Shown: positions 1-8,326 of the stretch, in pieces | Numbering within the stretch: position 1 is the first letter of the stretch | Layout: every line of letters starts with the position of its first letter | Assembly: GCA_947478725.1 (NCBI GenBank) | Contig: CANJWZ010000006.1 | Coordinates: 56,916 to 120,915 of the forward strand | Source: Comamonadaceae bacterium | GTDB taxonomy: Bacteria > Pseudomonadota > Gammaproteobacteria > Burkholderiales > Burkholderiaceae_C | Direction: 5' to 3' | DNA: 64,000 nucleotides | Program-made: the position numbers and the translations under genes | Notes under the pieces: model-generated | What the model was told of the DNA's origin: nothing | Seen by the model: the letters and a program-made list of their open reading frames with translations, nothing else | Databases searched by the model: none

Positions 1-28
1 AACTTTTTTGGATGTCGTTAATCCGGGC

Positions 29-34
29 TATAAT
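29..34 (+). promoter_or_regulatory. Putative -10 box of the small lipoprotein gene
   Basis: A perfect TATAAT hexamer lies about 125 bases upstream of the lipoprotein start. No good -35 hexamer is visible at 16-18 bases, so this is only a candidate promoter. Confidence 0.35.
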
Positions 35-157
35 CAGAAGCTGGACACAAGAGCTCGAGTCCTTTTGTCTGGTCAAACAGTTGCCGCATAGTTTCTGACT
101 GGCACGCCTTTGACAATTTCCGGAAATTGTTTTCTTTTTAATTTTAAGGATAGTGAA

Positions 158-421
158 ATGAACAAATCTCTCGTTTTGGCCGCCCTGGTTGCAGCCTTTG
201 CTTTGGCTGCTTGCGGCAAAAAAGAAGCAGCTCCAGCTCCTGCACCAGCACCTGTGGCTGCACCAGCACCAGCACCTGCACCAGCTCCTGCTGATGCCGC
301 ATCTGCTGCTGCTGCGCCTGCAGCTTCTGCTGCCGCACCTGCTGCTGCCGGCGCTATGGACGCTGCTGGCGACGCTGCCAAAAAAGCAGCTGACGCAGCT
401 AAAGACGCTGTGAAGAAGTAA
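158..421 (+). CDS. Small Ala/Pro-rich lipoprotein
   Basis: Predicted 87-residue envelope lipoprotein. The N-terminus is a short hydrophobic signal ending in a lipobox (LAAC), so the mature protein should start with a lipidated Cys at about residue 19, followed by GKKE. The rest is low complexity: an Ala-Pro tract, an Ala/Ser stretch and a C-terminal amphipathic Lys/Ala/Asp helix (AAKKAADAAKDAVKK). The ATG at 158 is chosen because AAGGA sits about 7 bases upstream and it begins the signal peptide; an upstream TTG in frame would add a non-signal extension. A rho-independent terminator follows directly, so the gene is monocistronic. Specific function is unknown; the lysine-rich tail might contact anionic envelope polymers, which is only a guess. 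Confidence 0.8.
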   Translation: MNKSLVLAALVAAFALAACGKKEAAPAPAPAPVAAPAPAPAPAPADAASAAAAPAASAAAPAAAGAMDAAGDAAKKAADAAKDAVKK

Positions 422-440
422 TTCTTCAAGGTCTCTCGAA

Positions 441-464
441 AAGCCGCCTCCGGGCGGCTTTTTT
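441..464 (+). terminator. Rho-independent terminator of the lipoprotein gene
   Basis: AAGCCGCC and GGCGGCTT arms of eight base pairs around a four-base loop, followed by a T run. It ends 20 bases downstream of the lipoprotein stop. The opposite strand lacks a T tract after the stem, so it mainly serves the rightward gene. Confidence 0.9.
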
Positions 465-494
465 ACGCCTGTCGTTTCCTTGCGCTCCGGTGGG

Positions 495-1262
495 TTACAC
501 GCTCATCCAGGCTGCTCCCGTCTCAGCTGTCGCCACGGTAAGTTCTGTTGAGGATTCCAGTACCTGACCCAGACAATGGAGTGCCAGCTCTGGCCGGTTG
601 TTTTGCTGGCTCAGGTGCGCTGCCACCACCAGCCTGAGAGCGGGATGCTTGCTCAGCGCGGCGATCTCGGCCGCCGCTGTATTTGACAGGTGACCATAGG
701 GGCCACTCACACGTTGTTTCAAAAAAACGGGGTAGCTTGAGTTGTCCAGCAGTTCGGTGTCGTGGTTGCATTCCAGAACCAGCGCTTGGCAATTCTGCAA
801 ATGACGAAGCACATGGGCTGTGGCATGGCCCAGGTCGGTCAACACGCCCAGCTTGTCGCTGCCTTGCTGGCAGGTCAGTTGCAGCGGCTCTCTGGCATCG
901 TGCGGCACGGTAAAAGGCATGACCTGCAGGTCTCCCAAATTGATGACTTCAGAATCCTTGGCGATTCTCAGAAGGCCCTTCAGGTCAGGCGATGAAATAG
1001 CTTCATAAGTGCCCTGACTCATCCACACCGGTATGCTGTGCCGCAAGGCCAGTGCGGTGGCGCAGCCGATATGGTCGCCGTGCTCGTGGGTAATGAAAAT
1101 GGCGTCAATGTCGCTGGGGCACAGATTGGCGTGGGCCAGCCTGTCTGCGAGTTGCTTCAGCCCAAAACCGCAATCAACGAGCAGTCGTTGCGGCTTGTTA
1201 CCCGACGTCTCAACAACTGTCGCGTTGCCTGTGCTGCCGCTGCCCAGATTTTTGAAGCGCAA
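495..1262 (-). CDS. MBL-fold metallohydrolase (YycJ/WalJ-like)
   Basis: A 255-residue metallo-beta-lactamase-fold protein, probably a two-metal hydrolase or nuclease-like phosphodiesterase. The metal-binding motif THEHGDH is at residues 58-64; an early strand with GSGSTGN at residues 7-13 and a C-terminal HLSQQNN segment are typical of the YycJ/WalJ-like branch rather than of true beta-lactamases or glyoxalase II. The start lies 9 bases after the bamC stop, so it is the third gene of a leftward dapA-bamC operon. The gene order suggests a housekeeping role but does not identify the substrate. Family assignment is firm, exact activity is not. Confidence 0.85.
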   Translation of the reverse strand: MRFKNLGSGSTGNATVVETSGNKPQRLLVDCGFGLKQLADRLAHANLCPSDIDAIFITHEHGDHIGCATALALRHSIPVWMSQGTYEAISSPDLKGLLRIAKDSEVINLGDLQVMPFTVPHDAREPLQLTCQQGSDKLGVLTDLGHATAHVLRHLQNCQALVLECNHDTELLDNSSYPVFLKQRVSGPYGHLSNTAAAEIAALSKHPALRLVVAAHLSQQNNRPELALHCLGQVLESSTELTVATAETGAAWMSV

Positions 1263-1271
1263 CCAGCTTCC

Positions 1272-2399
1272 TTATTTCAGGTCGTCTGCGATGACCTGAA
1301 CGATGCGCTGCGCGTTGGCTGAGCTTTCAGGAACCCCTTGTCCATTCAGGACCGAAACCACCGTTGCCTCGCCCTGGCTCTTGACGGCGATGCGGTATTT
1401 CAGCGGCGCTGCTGCGGGTGTCACACTGCTGAAAAGCTTGGACAAAAATCCGGGTTCTTTCTTATCGGATGTGATGTCTACATAACGGACAAAGTAGGTG
1501 CCTTGGGCCCGGTCGCGGTCTTCCACCGTAAAGCCGGTTCTGTCCAGGCTCAAGCCAACACGTCGCCAGGCACGGTCAAAGCCCTCGTCGATTTGCACCA
1601 CTGGAGAACCATTGACATTGCCGATGCGGGAAATGGTTCGTTGTGCACCAGAGGCGATCAGCGCTTTGGATTGCTCTTGTGTTACGCCCAGTTTGACCAT
1701 CAAGCGGCGCAGAAATTCGGCTTCGAGTTCCGGGTCAGCGGGGCGTGGTTGCCAGATGGTGTCGCCGCCCGCACCGCCGCGCAGCGTATTGACTGCTTCG
1801 ACCATGCCACGGTGGCTGATGTAGATCTCGGTGCCGCCGGCCGCATTGCGCTCCAGACGGGTCCGAAATTTGTCGCGCTCCCCGGTCGAATACAAACCGT
1901 CCAATACCTTGCCAATCATGGACCTGATGAAGTCCTGTGGAATTTTTGCCCGATTTTCTGCAAAGTCAGTCTCCATGATGCCCAGGTTTTCTTGATCCTG
2001 CGCCAGCAAAAAACCACCCTCCAGCCAGAAGTCGCGCACGGGTGTCCAGAGCATGTCGGCAGGGCGGTTGACGACCAGCCAGCGCTGGTTGCCGGCCCGC
2101 TCGATGCGGACATCACCGACAACGGTTGCCGCCACCGGAACGGCCTGCGTGGCTTGGCCGACCTGATATGCATTGGCGCTGACCGCCGCACCGGGTACCA
2201 CGTAGCGAGTGTCTCGGCTCAGCTGGTTCAAGTCTGGGGGAACATCCAGTGAAGGGCCCGCTTTTCCGCTGGACTTGTAGTCGATCTTGTCACCTTGCAT
2301 CAGATCACCGACCGTCGAGCAACCCGTCAGCATGAGCCCTGTGGCCGCCAGTGTGAAGGCAAAAAGGCGGCTTGATGTGCGCTGGAGCAAAGTCATCAC
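1272..2399 (-). CDS. bamC: Outer membrane assembly lipoprotein BamC (NlpB/DapX)
   Basis: Lipoprotein of the BAM complex that folds beta-barrel proteins into the outer membrane. A signal peptide with lipobox LTGC (lipidated Cys near residue 27) is followed by a Gly/Pro/Asp-rich linker (SLDVPPDL), as in BamC proteins, and two alpha/beta domains. A conserved C-terminal segment (SGAQRTISRIGNV, then DEGFDRAWRRVGLSLDR) is also typical. Length of 374-375 residues is normal. GTG and ATG starts are adjacent (2399 and 2396); AAGGA upstream fits GTG at 7 bases and ATG at 10, so the first residue is uncertain. It starts 17 bases after dapA, the classical dapA-bamC pairing, which strongly supports the call. 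Confidence 0.93.
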   Translation of the reverse strand: MMTLLQRTSSRLFAFTLAATGLMLTGCSTVGDLMQGDKIDYKSSGKAGPSLDVPPDLNQLSRDTRYVVPGAAVSANAYQVGQATQAVPVAATVVGDVRIERAGNQRWLVVNRPADMLWTPVRDFWLEGGFLLAQDQENLGIMETDFAENRAKIPQDFIRSMIGKVLDGLYSTGERDKFRTRLERNAAGGTEIYISHRGMVEAVNTLRGGAGGDTIWQPRPADPELEAEFLRRLMVKLGVTQEQSKALIASGAQRTISRIGNVNGSPVVQIDEGFDRAWRRVGLSLDRTGFTVEDRDRAQGTYFVRYVDITSDKKEPGFLSKLFSSVTPAAAPLKYRIAVKSQGEATVVSVLNGQGVPESSANAQRIVQVIADDLK

Positions 2400-2416
2400 G
2401 TGGTGGTCCTTAAAAA

Positions 2417-3301
2417 TCAGATCAGCTTGCAGGCGCGCAGTACGCCTTCAACAGTGGCTTCGTTCGACGCTTCAAGCGGGGTCATGGGCAGGCGCAGTGT
2501 CGGGCCGCACAGGCCCATGCGTGACATCGCCCATTTGACGGGAATCGGGTTGGCCTCCACAAACAGATGTTTGTGCAGGGGTAACAACGTCATCTGGAGC
2601 TGCATGGCCTTTTTGGCCTCACCAGCTAATGCCGCCATGCACAGCTCGTGCATCAGTCGGGGGGCCACATTGGCTGTGACGCTGATATTGCCTTGGCCGC
2701 CGCACAATATCAGGGCAACAGCGGTCGGATCATCGCCCGAATACACAGCAAAGCCCTGGGGTGCTTCCTTGATCAACCACTGCGCTCGTTCGATATTCCC
2801 GGTCGCTTCTTTAATCCCGACAATGCCGGGCACCTGGGCCAGGCGCATGACAGTCGTGTGCAGCATATCGGCGACGGTGCGGCCAGGCACGTTGTAGAGC
2901 ACGCAGGGCAAATCACCTGTGGCCTCTGCAATGGCCTTGAAATGCTGGTACTGGCCCTCTTGTGTGGGTTTGTTGTAGTAGGGCACCACTTGCAATTGGC
3001 AATCAGCACCAACGCCTCTGGCAAACCGGGCCAGCTCAATCGCCTCAGCGGTTGAATTGGCACCGCAACCTGCCATGATGGGAACCCGTTTGTTGGCTTG
3101 CTCGACTGCCACGCGAATGATCTCGCAATGTTCTTCAACATTGACAGTGGGTGACTCGCCGGTCGTGCCCACAACGCCAATGCAGTCGGTGCCCTCAAGC
3201 ACATGCCAGTCCACCAGCTTGCGCAGCGTCGGGTAGTCTACGCTACCGTCAGGGTGTAAGGGCGTTGCCAAAGCAACAATGCTGCCTGTGATTGGTTTCA
3301 T
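2417..3301 (-). CDS. dapA: 4-hydroxy-tetrahydrodipicolinate synthase
   Basis: Condenses pyruvate with aspartate semialdehyde, the first committed step of the diaminopimelate/lysine pathway. The 294-residue TIM-barrel shows the substrate-binding GTTGESPT motif near residue 45, the active-site Tyr in YNVPGRT (residue 136) and the Schiff-base Lys in GIKEATGN (residue 164). Length and motifs are complete. It is the promoter-proximal gene of the leftward operon dapA-bamC-MBL hydrolase. Upstream, between the methyltransferase stop and this start, a TAGAAT-like -10 (around 3346-3351 on the minus strand) is the only promoter element I can suggest. Confidence 0.97.
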   Translation of the reverse strand: MKPITGSIVALATPLHPDGSVDYPTLRKLVDWHVLEGTDCIGVVGTTGESPTVNVEEHCEIIRVAVEQANKRVPIMAGCGANSTAEAIELARFARGVGADCQLQVVPYYNKPTQEGQYQHFKAIAEATGDLPCVLYNVPGRTVADMLHTTVMRLAQVPGIVGIKEATGNIERAQWLIKEAPQGFAVYSGDDPTAVALILCGGQGNISVTANVAPRLMHELCMAALAGEAKKAMQLQMTLLPLHKHLFVEANPIPVKWAMSRMGLCGPTLRLPMTPLEASNEATVEGVLRACKLI

Positions 3302-3370
3302 GTCTTGAAGGGATTGTCTGTACGGAACAGTAAAAGCAAGGGCACATTCTACCTAGTCAGGATGCCGCCT

Positions 3371-3949
3371 CTAAGTCAGCAGGTAGCGGGCGGGAGGGGT
3401 TTTGACAGCATCTTGACGAATGGCCACGATACGCTGGACAAAACGCTGCGATGTGTTGCCAGCACTCTGGACAAAGCCGTCTTCAAAGGCCACTACTCGC
3501 AAGTGCTTGCAAACTTGCAACAGCTCGCCGGGCTGCAGTAAAAAATCCGAACGCGATGGTTTGCCCACGGTTTCGTTGCCCACTGCAAAAGTCTCGTAAA
3601 TCAGCACCCCGCCCGGGGCCAGGCTGGCCAGCAGTGTCGGCATCAAGGGGCGCCACAGATAGTTCGTCACCACCACCGCATCAAACTGCCGGTCCGTCAA
3701 AGGCCAGGGGCCATTTTCAATATCGGCCACCACCTTATCGCAGGCCGGTGCCGCAATCGCGATGGAATCCATCGCTGGCTGCGATCGGTCGACAAGTGTC
3801 AGCCTGTGGTTCAAGCCATAAAACCACCAGGCATGACGGCCATGGCCGCAAGCCACGTCCAGCACCGTGCCCTGCGCTTGGACCAGATGCGACCAGCGCT
3901 TGACCCAGTCTGACGGCGGCTCTGTGCCGTGTAGCAAGTCAGCGCTCAA
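3371..3949 (-). CDS. Class I SAM-dependent methyltransferase
   Basis: A 192-residue methyltransferase with the SAM-binding motif I LDVACGHGRHA near residues 30-40, motif II (LVDRSQPA), an acidic motif around VADIENGPWPL, and a TNYLWRP motif IV-like segment. It belongs to the short, tellurite-resistance/UbiE-like class of Rossmann methyltransferases; the methyl acceptor is unknown. The start is a TTG that overlaps the stop of the upstream SDR gene by three bases (TTGA), so translation is coupled. Homologues in related genomes commonly sit near dapA, which fits, but no pathway can be inferred. Confidence 0.82.
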   Translation of the reverse strand: MSADLLHGTEPPSDWVKRWSHLVQAQGTVLDVACGHGRHAWWFYGLNHRLTLVDRSQPAMDSIAIAAPACDKVVADIENGPWPLTDRQFDAVVVTNYLWRPLMPTLLASLAPGGVLIYETFAVGNETVGKPSRSDFLLQPGELLQVCKHLRVVAFEDGFVQSAGNTSQRFVQRIVAIRQDAVKTPPARYLLT

Positions 3950-4758
3950 GATGGCTTGACCTCATCTTTGAGCGCATTCAGCGCCATGGCTTCGACCCTC
4001 GCTGGGGCGAGCAGCTTGAGCCAGCGGCCCAGCTTGCCTTTGGCCGACATCACCACATCGCGTTGACGTGCGTCCATGCCGTTCAAGATCAAACGCGCAC
4101 ATTCTTCCACCGACATGGCCTTGTCTTCTTTCAAGCCGCTGGAGCCCGCTGCCTGACCGGCTGCGTTCAGGCCGTGGTGGCGGATTTTCGTGGCCACCAC
4201 GCCGGGGTAGGCGGTTGTCACGCTGACACCCGCGGTTTTCAGCTCGGCGCGCAGCGCTTCAAAAAAACCTGTCATCGCAAATTTACTCGCACTGTAGGCG
4301 GTGCGCCCCGGCACGCCAAACAAGCCGGCCAAGCTGGATACCGCCACAATGCTGCCTCGGCTTTGCTTGAGGTACGGCAGCGCAGCGTGGGTACACCACA
4401 CGCTGCCCCACAAATTGATGCGCATCAGCTGCTCGTACCAGCCGATGTCATCGGCTTTGACATCACCGAACAGCGCCTGTGCCGATATGCCCGCGTTGTT
4501 GATCAGCGCATCGATCCGGCCAAACCGCGCCATGGCCAGAGCGATCAGGGCGCGGCAGGCGGGCTCCAGCGAGACATCTGTGGGCACCACCAGCGTTTGA
4601 GCGCCGAAAGCGGCGCACTGGCCGGCCACTTGCGCCAGTCGCGCCTCGTTCCTGGCCGCCAGCACCAGTCCCAGTTGGGCGCTGTGGCGCTTGGCCAGTT
4701 GCCGCGCCAGTTCAGCCCCTATGCCGTCGGAAGCACCAGTAATCACTATAGTTTTCAT
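3946..4758 (-). CDS. Short-chain dehydrogenase/reductase
   Basis: A 270-residue SDR oxidoreductase. Visible features are the nucleotide-binding TGASDGIGAELA motif near residue 6, NNAG near residue 90, catalytic Ser (VAVSSLAG) and the YSASK Tyr-Lys pair near residue 155, followed by a hydrophobic C-terminal region typical of the classical SDR group with a PGVVATKI segment. The ATG at 4758 has a GAGAG ribosome site at suitable distance; a TTG 18 bases upstream would add six residues before the Rossmann strand and is unlikely. Its stop overlaps the methyltransferase start. Substrate unknown. Confidence 0.87.
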   Translation of the reverse strand: MKTIVITGASDGIGAELARQLAKRHSAQLGLVLAARNEARLAQVAGQCAAFGAQTLVVPTDVSLEPACRALIALAMARFGRIDALINNAGISAQALFGDVKADDIGWYEQLMRINLWGSVWCTHAALPYLKQSRGSIVAVSSLAGLFGVPGRTAYSASKFAMTGFFEALRAELKTAGVSVTTAYPGVVATKIRHHGLNAAGQAAGSSGLKEDKAMSVEECARLILNGMDARQRDVVMSAKGKLGRWLKLLAPARVEAMALNALKDEVKPS

Positions 4759-4811
4759 AGCTCTCAGCGTCCGCAATGATTAGGCTTTAGGTTAAAAATG
4801 CTTAAAAGGAG

Positions 4812-4943
4812 CTAAAAACAGGCCCAGACCTGATTGGCGAGCACCACCAAAAAGTCTGGCTGGATGTACATCGCAAACACGCCAAGCAGCACGGCGCTGG
4901 CAGCCAGCCAGGCGCTGATCCGGGCCAAGCGCTGGCGCTTCAT
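4812..4943 (-). CDS. 43-residue single-pass membrane protein
   Basis: A small gene that begins one base after the MFS stop (TAA, C, ATG), so it is probably translationally coupled. The predicted peptide has a basic N-terminus (MKRQRLAR) and one hydrophobic helix (AWLAASAVLLGVFAMYI), then PDFLVVLANQVWACF with an aromatic and Cys-containing end. Its hydrophobic profile, compact codon use like its neighbours and tight spacing argue that it is real. It could be an accessory subunit of the transporter or simply an uncharacterised membrane peptide. I know no assigned function. Confidence 0.6.
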   Translation of the reverse strand: MKRQRLARISAWLAASAVLLGVFAMYIQPDFLVVLANQVWACF

Positions 4944-4944
4944 G

Positions 4945-6186
4945 TTAGGCGCTTTGCGGCTGTTGCCCGACGCTCGGGCGATGAATCGGCGCTTCACGCA
5001 CCGGCAGGTTGATCAAGCCGGCAAACACGCCGAGCGCGATCGTGATGTACCAGACGATGTCATAGCTGCCGGTCTTGTCGTACAGCATACCGCCCAGCCA
5101 GACACCCAAAAAAGAACCAATCTGGTGGCTGAAAAATACAAAACCGCTGAGCATGGACAAATGCGCCACGCCAAAAATTTGCGCTACAGCCGCGTTGGTG
5201 GCTGGCACGGTAGACAGCCACAGCAGGCCCATGAAACAGGAAAAAATGTACACGCTCATGGGGCTGAGCGGCGCGGCAATAAACACCGCAATCACCACCG
5301 CTCTGGCAAAGTAAATAAAGGCCAGGATGTTCTTTTTGGCCATTCGCTGGCCCAACGCGCCTGCCGCATAAGTACCAAACACGTTGAACAGGCCAATCAG
5401 CGCCAGCGCGTAGCCCGCCACCTGGGGTGACAGGCCTTTGTCTTTGAGGTAGCTCGGCATGTGCACACCAATAAACACGACCTGAAAGCCGCAGACAAAA
5501 TAGCCCGCCATCAGCAACTGAAAGCTGGGGTATTTGAAGGCTTCACGCAGCGCCTGGATGATGGTTTGGTCGCGCTTGGGGGCTTGCCCGCCTGAAAAGC
5601 CGCCCTCCCGCAGGCCCAGCGCCAGCGGCATGATGAGCAGCACCGCAGCCGCCAGAATCAACAGCGCCTGCTGCCAGCCGATGCTGCTGATCAAAAAACT
5701 TTCAAACGGTACCATCAAAAACTGGCCGAAAGAGCCCGCCGCTGCCGCAACGCCCATCGCCCATGAGCGCTTTTCAGCAGAAATATTGCGGCCGATGACG
5801 CCGTAAATCACCGCGTAGGTCGTCCCCGCCTGCGCCGCGCCAATCAGCACACCCGTCGTCAGCGTGAACATCAAGCCTGTCGGCGACAAAGCCATGCCCG
5901 CCAGACCCAAGGAATAAAGCACCGTGCCACCGAGCAGAACCTTGAAGGCGCCCAGTCTGTCCGCCAGCATGCCGGCAAAAATGCCGCAAACGCCCCAGGA
6001 GAGATTTTGAATGGCGATGGCAAATGCAAAGGTTTCCCGCGTCCAGCCCTGGGCTTGGGTGATGGGTTGCAGCCACAGGCCAAAGCCGTGGCGAATGCCC
6101 ACGGACAGGGTCACGATGGCAGCGCCGCAGGCCAGAACTTGGGCCATCGAGAGTTTTTTGGGTGGGTTTGTGGTGTCTGAAGTCAT
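4945..6186 (-). CDS. MFS transporter (OFA/monocarboxylate-like)
   Basis: A 413-residue major facilitator with about 12 hydrophobic segments. The first half carries the loop motif GMLADRLGAFKVLLGG between helices 2 and 3 (the family A-motif), and an R-H-G-F-G-L-W-L-Q-P motif after helix 1 that is usual in the oxalate/formate and monocarboxylate-type MFS branch of beta-proteobacteria. Substrate is unknown; a small carboxylate or a drug are both possible. The downstream 43-residue membrane peptide is coupled to it. The gene is divergent from parE, with about 100 bases between the starts. Confidence 0.85.
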   Translation of the reverse strand: MTSDTTNPPKKLSMAQVLACGAAIVTLSVGIRHGFGLWLQPITQAQGWTRETFAFAIAIQNLSWGVCGIFAGMLADRLGAFKVLLGGTVLYSLGLAGMALSPTGLMFTLTTGVLIGAAQAGTTYAVIYGVIGRNISAEKRSWAMGVAAAAGSFGQFLMVPFESFLISSIGWQQALLILAAAVLLIMPLALGLREGGFSGGQAPKRDQTIIQALREAFKYPSFQLLMAGYFVCGFQVVFIGVHMPSYLKDKGLSPQVAGYALALIGLFNVFGTYAAGALGQRMAKKNILAFIYFARAVVIAVFIAAPLSPMSVYIFSCFMGLLWLSTVPATNAAVAQIFGVAHLSMLSGFVFFSHQIGSFLGVWLGGMLYDKTGSYDIVWYITIALGVFAGLINLPVREAPIHRPSVGQQPQSA

Positions 6187-6285
6187 GCCCTGACTTTAAC
6201 TGTGCCGCCAGATGGCTGCGCTCACCCCGCAAACTGGCCATACCTGAGAGCTGTTTATTTATACAGCTTGAATTTGTTTCCCATC

Positions 6286-6291
6286 TACAAT
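6286..6291 (+). promoter_or_regulatory. Putative -10 box for parE
   Basis: TACAAT lies just upstream of the parE reading frame. If used, transcription would start near 6298, downstream of the first in-frame ATG (6290), which supports the second ATG at 6314 as the true start. No convincing -35 at normal spacing. Confidence 0.35.
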
Positions 6292-6313
6292 GGCGCGAAA
6301 ATACCGACCACTT

Positions 6314-8326
6314 ATGGCATCCAAACCCTCTTTCGTTTCATCAGCCGTTTCAGCAGCGGCAGTGCCTGAGTACTCCGAAAGCTCGATCCGCGTGCTCAAG
6401 GGCCTGGAGCCCGTCAAGCAGCGGCCGGGCATGTACACCCGCACTGACAACCCCCTGCACATCATTCAGGAAGTGCTGGACAACTCGGCCGACGAAGCGC
6501 TGGCTGGCTACGGGAAAAAACTCAAAGTCACGCTGCACACCGACGGCTCGGTCAGTGTGGACGACGATGGCCGCGGCATTCCGTACGGTTTGCACCCCGA
6601 AGAAAAAGCGCCGGTGGTTGAGCTGGTCTTCACCCGGCTGCATGCGGGCGGCAAGTTTGACAAGGGCAAAGGCGGTGCCTACAGCTTTTCAGGCGGTTTG
6701 CATGGCGTGGGCGTCAGTGTGACCAATGCGTTGTCCAAGCGGCTGGAGGTCACGTCTTATCGCGAAGGCATGGTTGCCAAACTGGTGTTTTCGGGCGGCG
6801 ACGTGATTGAAAAGCTGCACCTGCGCAAGTTTGACGCTGCCGCAGAAGGCGACCGCAAATCAGGCACCTCGGTACGCGCCTGGCCCGATGCCAAGTATTT
6901 CGAATCCTCAGTTCTGCCCATCCATGAGCTGACGCATTTGCTGCGCAGCAAGGCGGTGCTGATGCCCGGCGTGTCTGTCACGTTAATGGTCGAGAAAACC
7001 AGAGACAGCCAAACCTGGCTGTACAAGGGCGGCCTGCACGACTACCTGGCCCAAACACTCAACGGCGACCTGGTCATTCCGATGTTCGAGGGCAAGGGCT
7101 TTGCCGACGCTTCGCACGACACCTTTGCCGAGGGCGAGGGCGCTGACTGGTGCGTGGCTTTTACCGAAGACGGCCAGCCGGTGCGCGAAAGCTACGTCAA
7201 TCTGATCCCGACCAGCGCAGGCGGCACGCACGAAAGCGGCCTGCGCGACGGGCTGTTTACCGCCGTCAAAAGTTTTGTCGAACTGCATTCGCTGTTGCCC
7301 AAGGGCGTCAAGCTTTTGCCTGAAGACGTGTTTGCGCGTGCCAGCTATGTGCTGAGCGCCAAGGTGCTGGACCCCCAGTTTCAGGGGCAGATCAAAGAAC
7401 GCCTCAATTCCCGCGACGCGGTGCGGCTGGTGTCCAGCTATGTGCGGCCGGCGCTTGAGCTGTGGCTCAACCAGCATGTGGACTACGGCAAAAAACTGGC
7501 CGAGCTGGCGATTCGCGCTGCCCAAACCCGGCAAAAAGCTGGCCAGAAGGTTGAAAAGCGCAAGGGCTCTGGCGTGGCCGTGTTGCCCGGCAAGCTGACC
7601 GACTGCGAAAGCAAGGACTTGGCGCATAACGAGGTGTTTCTGGTCGAGGGTGACTCAGCCGGCGGCAGCGCCAAAATGGGTCGCGACAAGGAAAGCCAGG
7701 CCATACTGCCGTTGCGCGGCAAGGTGCTGAACACCTGGGAGGTTGAACGCGACCGGCTGTTTGCCAATACCGAGATTCATGACATTGCCGTGGCGATTGG
7801 CGTTGACCCGCACGGGCCCGATGATGCGCCCGATATGAGCGGCTTGCGCTACGGCAAGGTCTGCATACTGAGCGACGCCGACGTCGATGGCTCCCACATT
7901 CAGGTGCTGCTGTTGACGCTGTTTTTCAGGCACTTCCCCAAGCTGATCGAAGCTGGCCATGTGTTTGTTGCCCGTCCGCCACTGTTCAGAGTGGACGCGC
8001 CGGCGCGGGGTAAAAAGCCGGCATCGAAGGCGTACGCGCTGGATGACGGTGAGTTAACGGCTATTCTGGACAAGTTGCGTAAAGAAGGCGTCAAAGAGGC
8101 GTCGTGGAGCATTAGCCGGTTCAAGGGCCTGGGTGAAATGAATGCGGAACAATTGTGGGAAACCACACTCAACCCAGACACCCGCCGCCTGCTGCCCGTG
8201 CAACTGGGCAACCAGAGTTTTTTACAAACCGAAGGTTTGATCACCAAACTCATGGGCAAGGGCGAAGCTGCGGCACGCCGCGAACTGATGGAACTACACG
8301 GTGATGCCGTAGAAATTGACGTCTGA
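6314..8326 (+). CDS. parE: DNA topoisomerase IV subunit B
   Basis: ATPase subunit of topoisomerase IV, which decatenates daughter chromosomes with ParC. The 670-residue protein has the GHKL ATPase (LDNSADEALAG, DDDGRGIP and a GGKF/SGGLHGVG lid), a transducer domain, and a TOPRIM domain with FLVEGDSAGGSAK and DADVDGSHI. Length near 650-670 and the absence of the long GyrB-specific insert favour ParE over GyrB. The start is placed at ATG 6314; ATG 6290 overlaps a likely -10 element. Its stop overlaps the next gene's ATG (TGATG), and parC follows after one gene. Confidence 0.96.
   Translation: MASKPSFVSSAVSAAAVPEYSESSIRVLKGLEPVKQRPGMYTRTDNPLHIIQEVLDNSADEALAGYGKKLKVTLHTDGSVSVDDDGRGIPYGLHPEEKAPVVELVFTRLHAGGKFDKGKGGAYSFSGGLHGVGVSVTNALSKRLEVTSYREGMVAKLVFSGGDVIEKLHLRKFDAAAEGDRKSGTSVRAWPDAKYFESSVLPIHELTHLLRSKAVLMPGVSVTLMVEKTRDSQTWLYKGGLHDYLAQTLNGDLVIPMFEGKGFADASHDTFAEGEGADWCVAFTEDGQPVRESYVNLIPTSAGGTHESGLRDGLFTAVKSFVELHSLLPKGVKLLPEDVFARASYVLSAKVLDPQFQGQIKERLNSRDAVRLVSSYVRPALELWLNQHVDYGKKLAELAIRAAQTRQKAGQKVEKRKGSGVAVLPGKLTDCESKDLAHNEVFLVEGDSAGGSAKMGRDKESQAILPLRGKVLNTWEVERDRLFANTEIHDIAVAIGVDPHGPDDAPDMSGLRYGKVCILSDADVDGSHIQVLLLTLFFRHFPKLIEAGHVFVARPPLFRVDAPARGKKPASKAYALDDGELTAILDKLRKEGVKEASWSISRFKGLGEMNAEQLWETTLNPDTRRLLPVQLGNQSFLQTEGLITKLMGKGEAAARRELMELHGDAVEIDV

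Noticed and set aside
73..429. Alternative Ala/Gly-rich frame on the minus strand over the lipoprotein gene
   Set aside because: Low-complexity shadow of the Ala/Pro tract; no ribosome site, and the plus-strand lipoprotein has clear signals.
4775..4815. Possible further AGCTAT-type repeat before the SDR gene
   Set aside because: It has an AGGC start and an AGCTAAAAACA end, but the middle does not align and the length is too short, so it may be chance.
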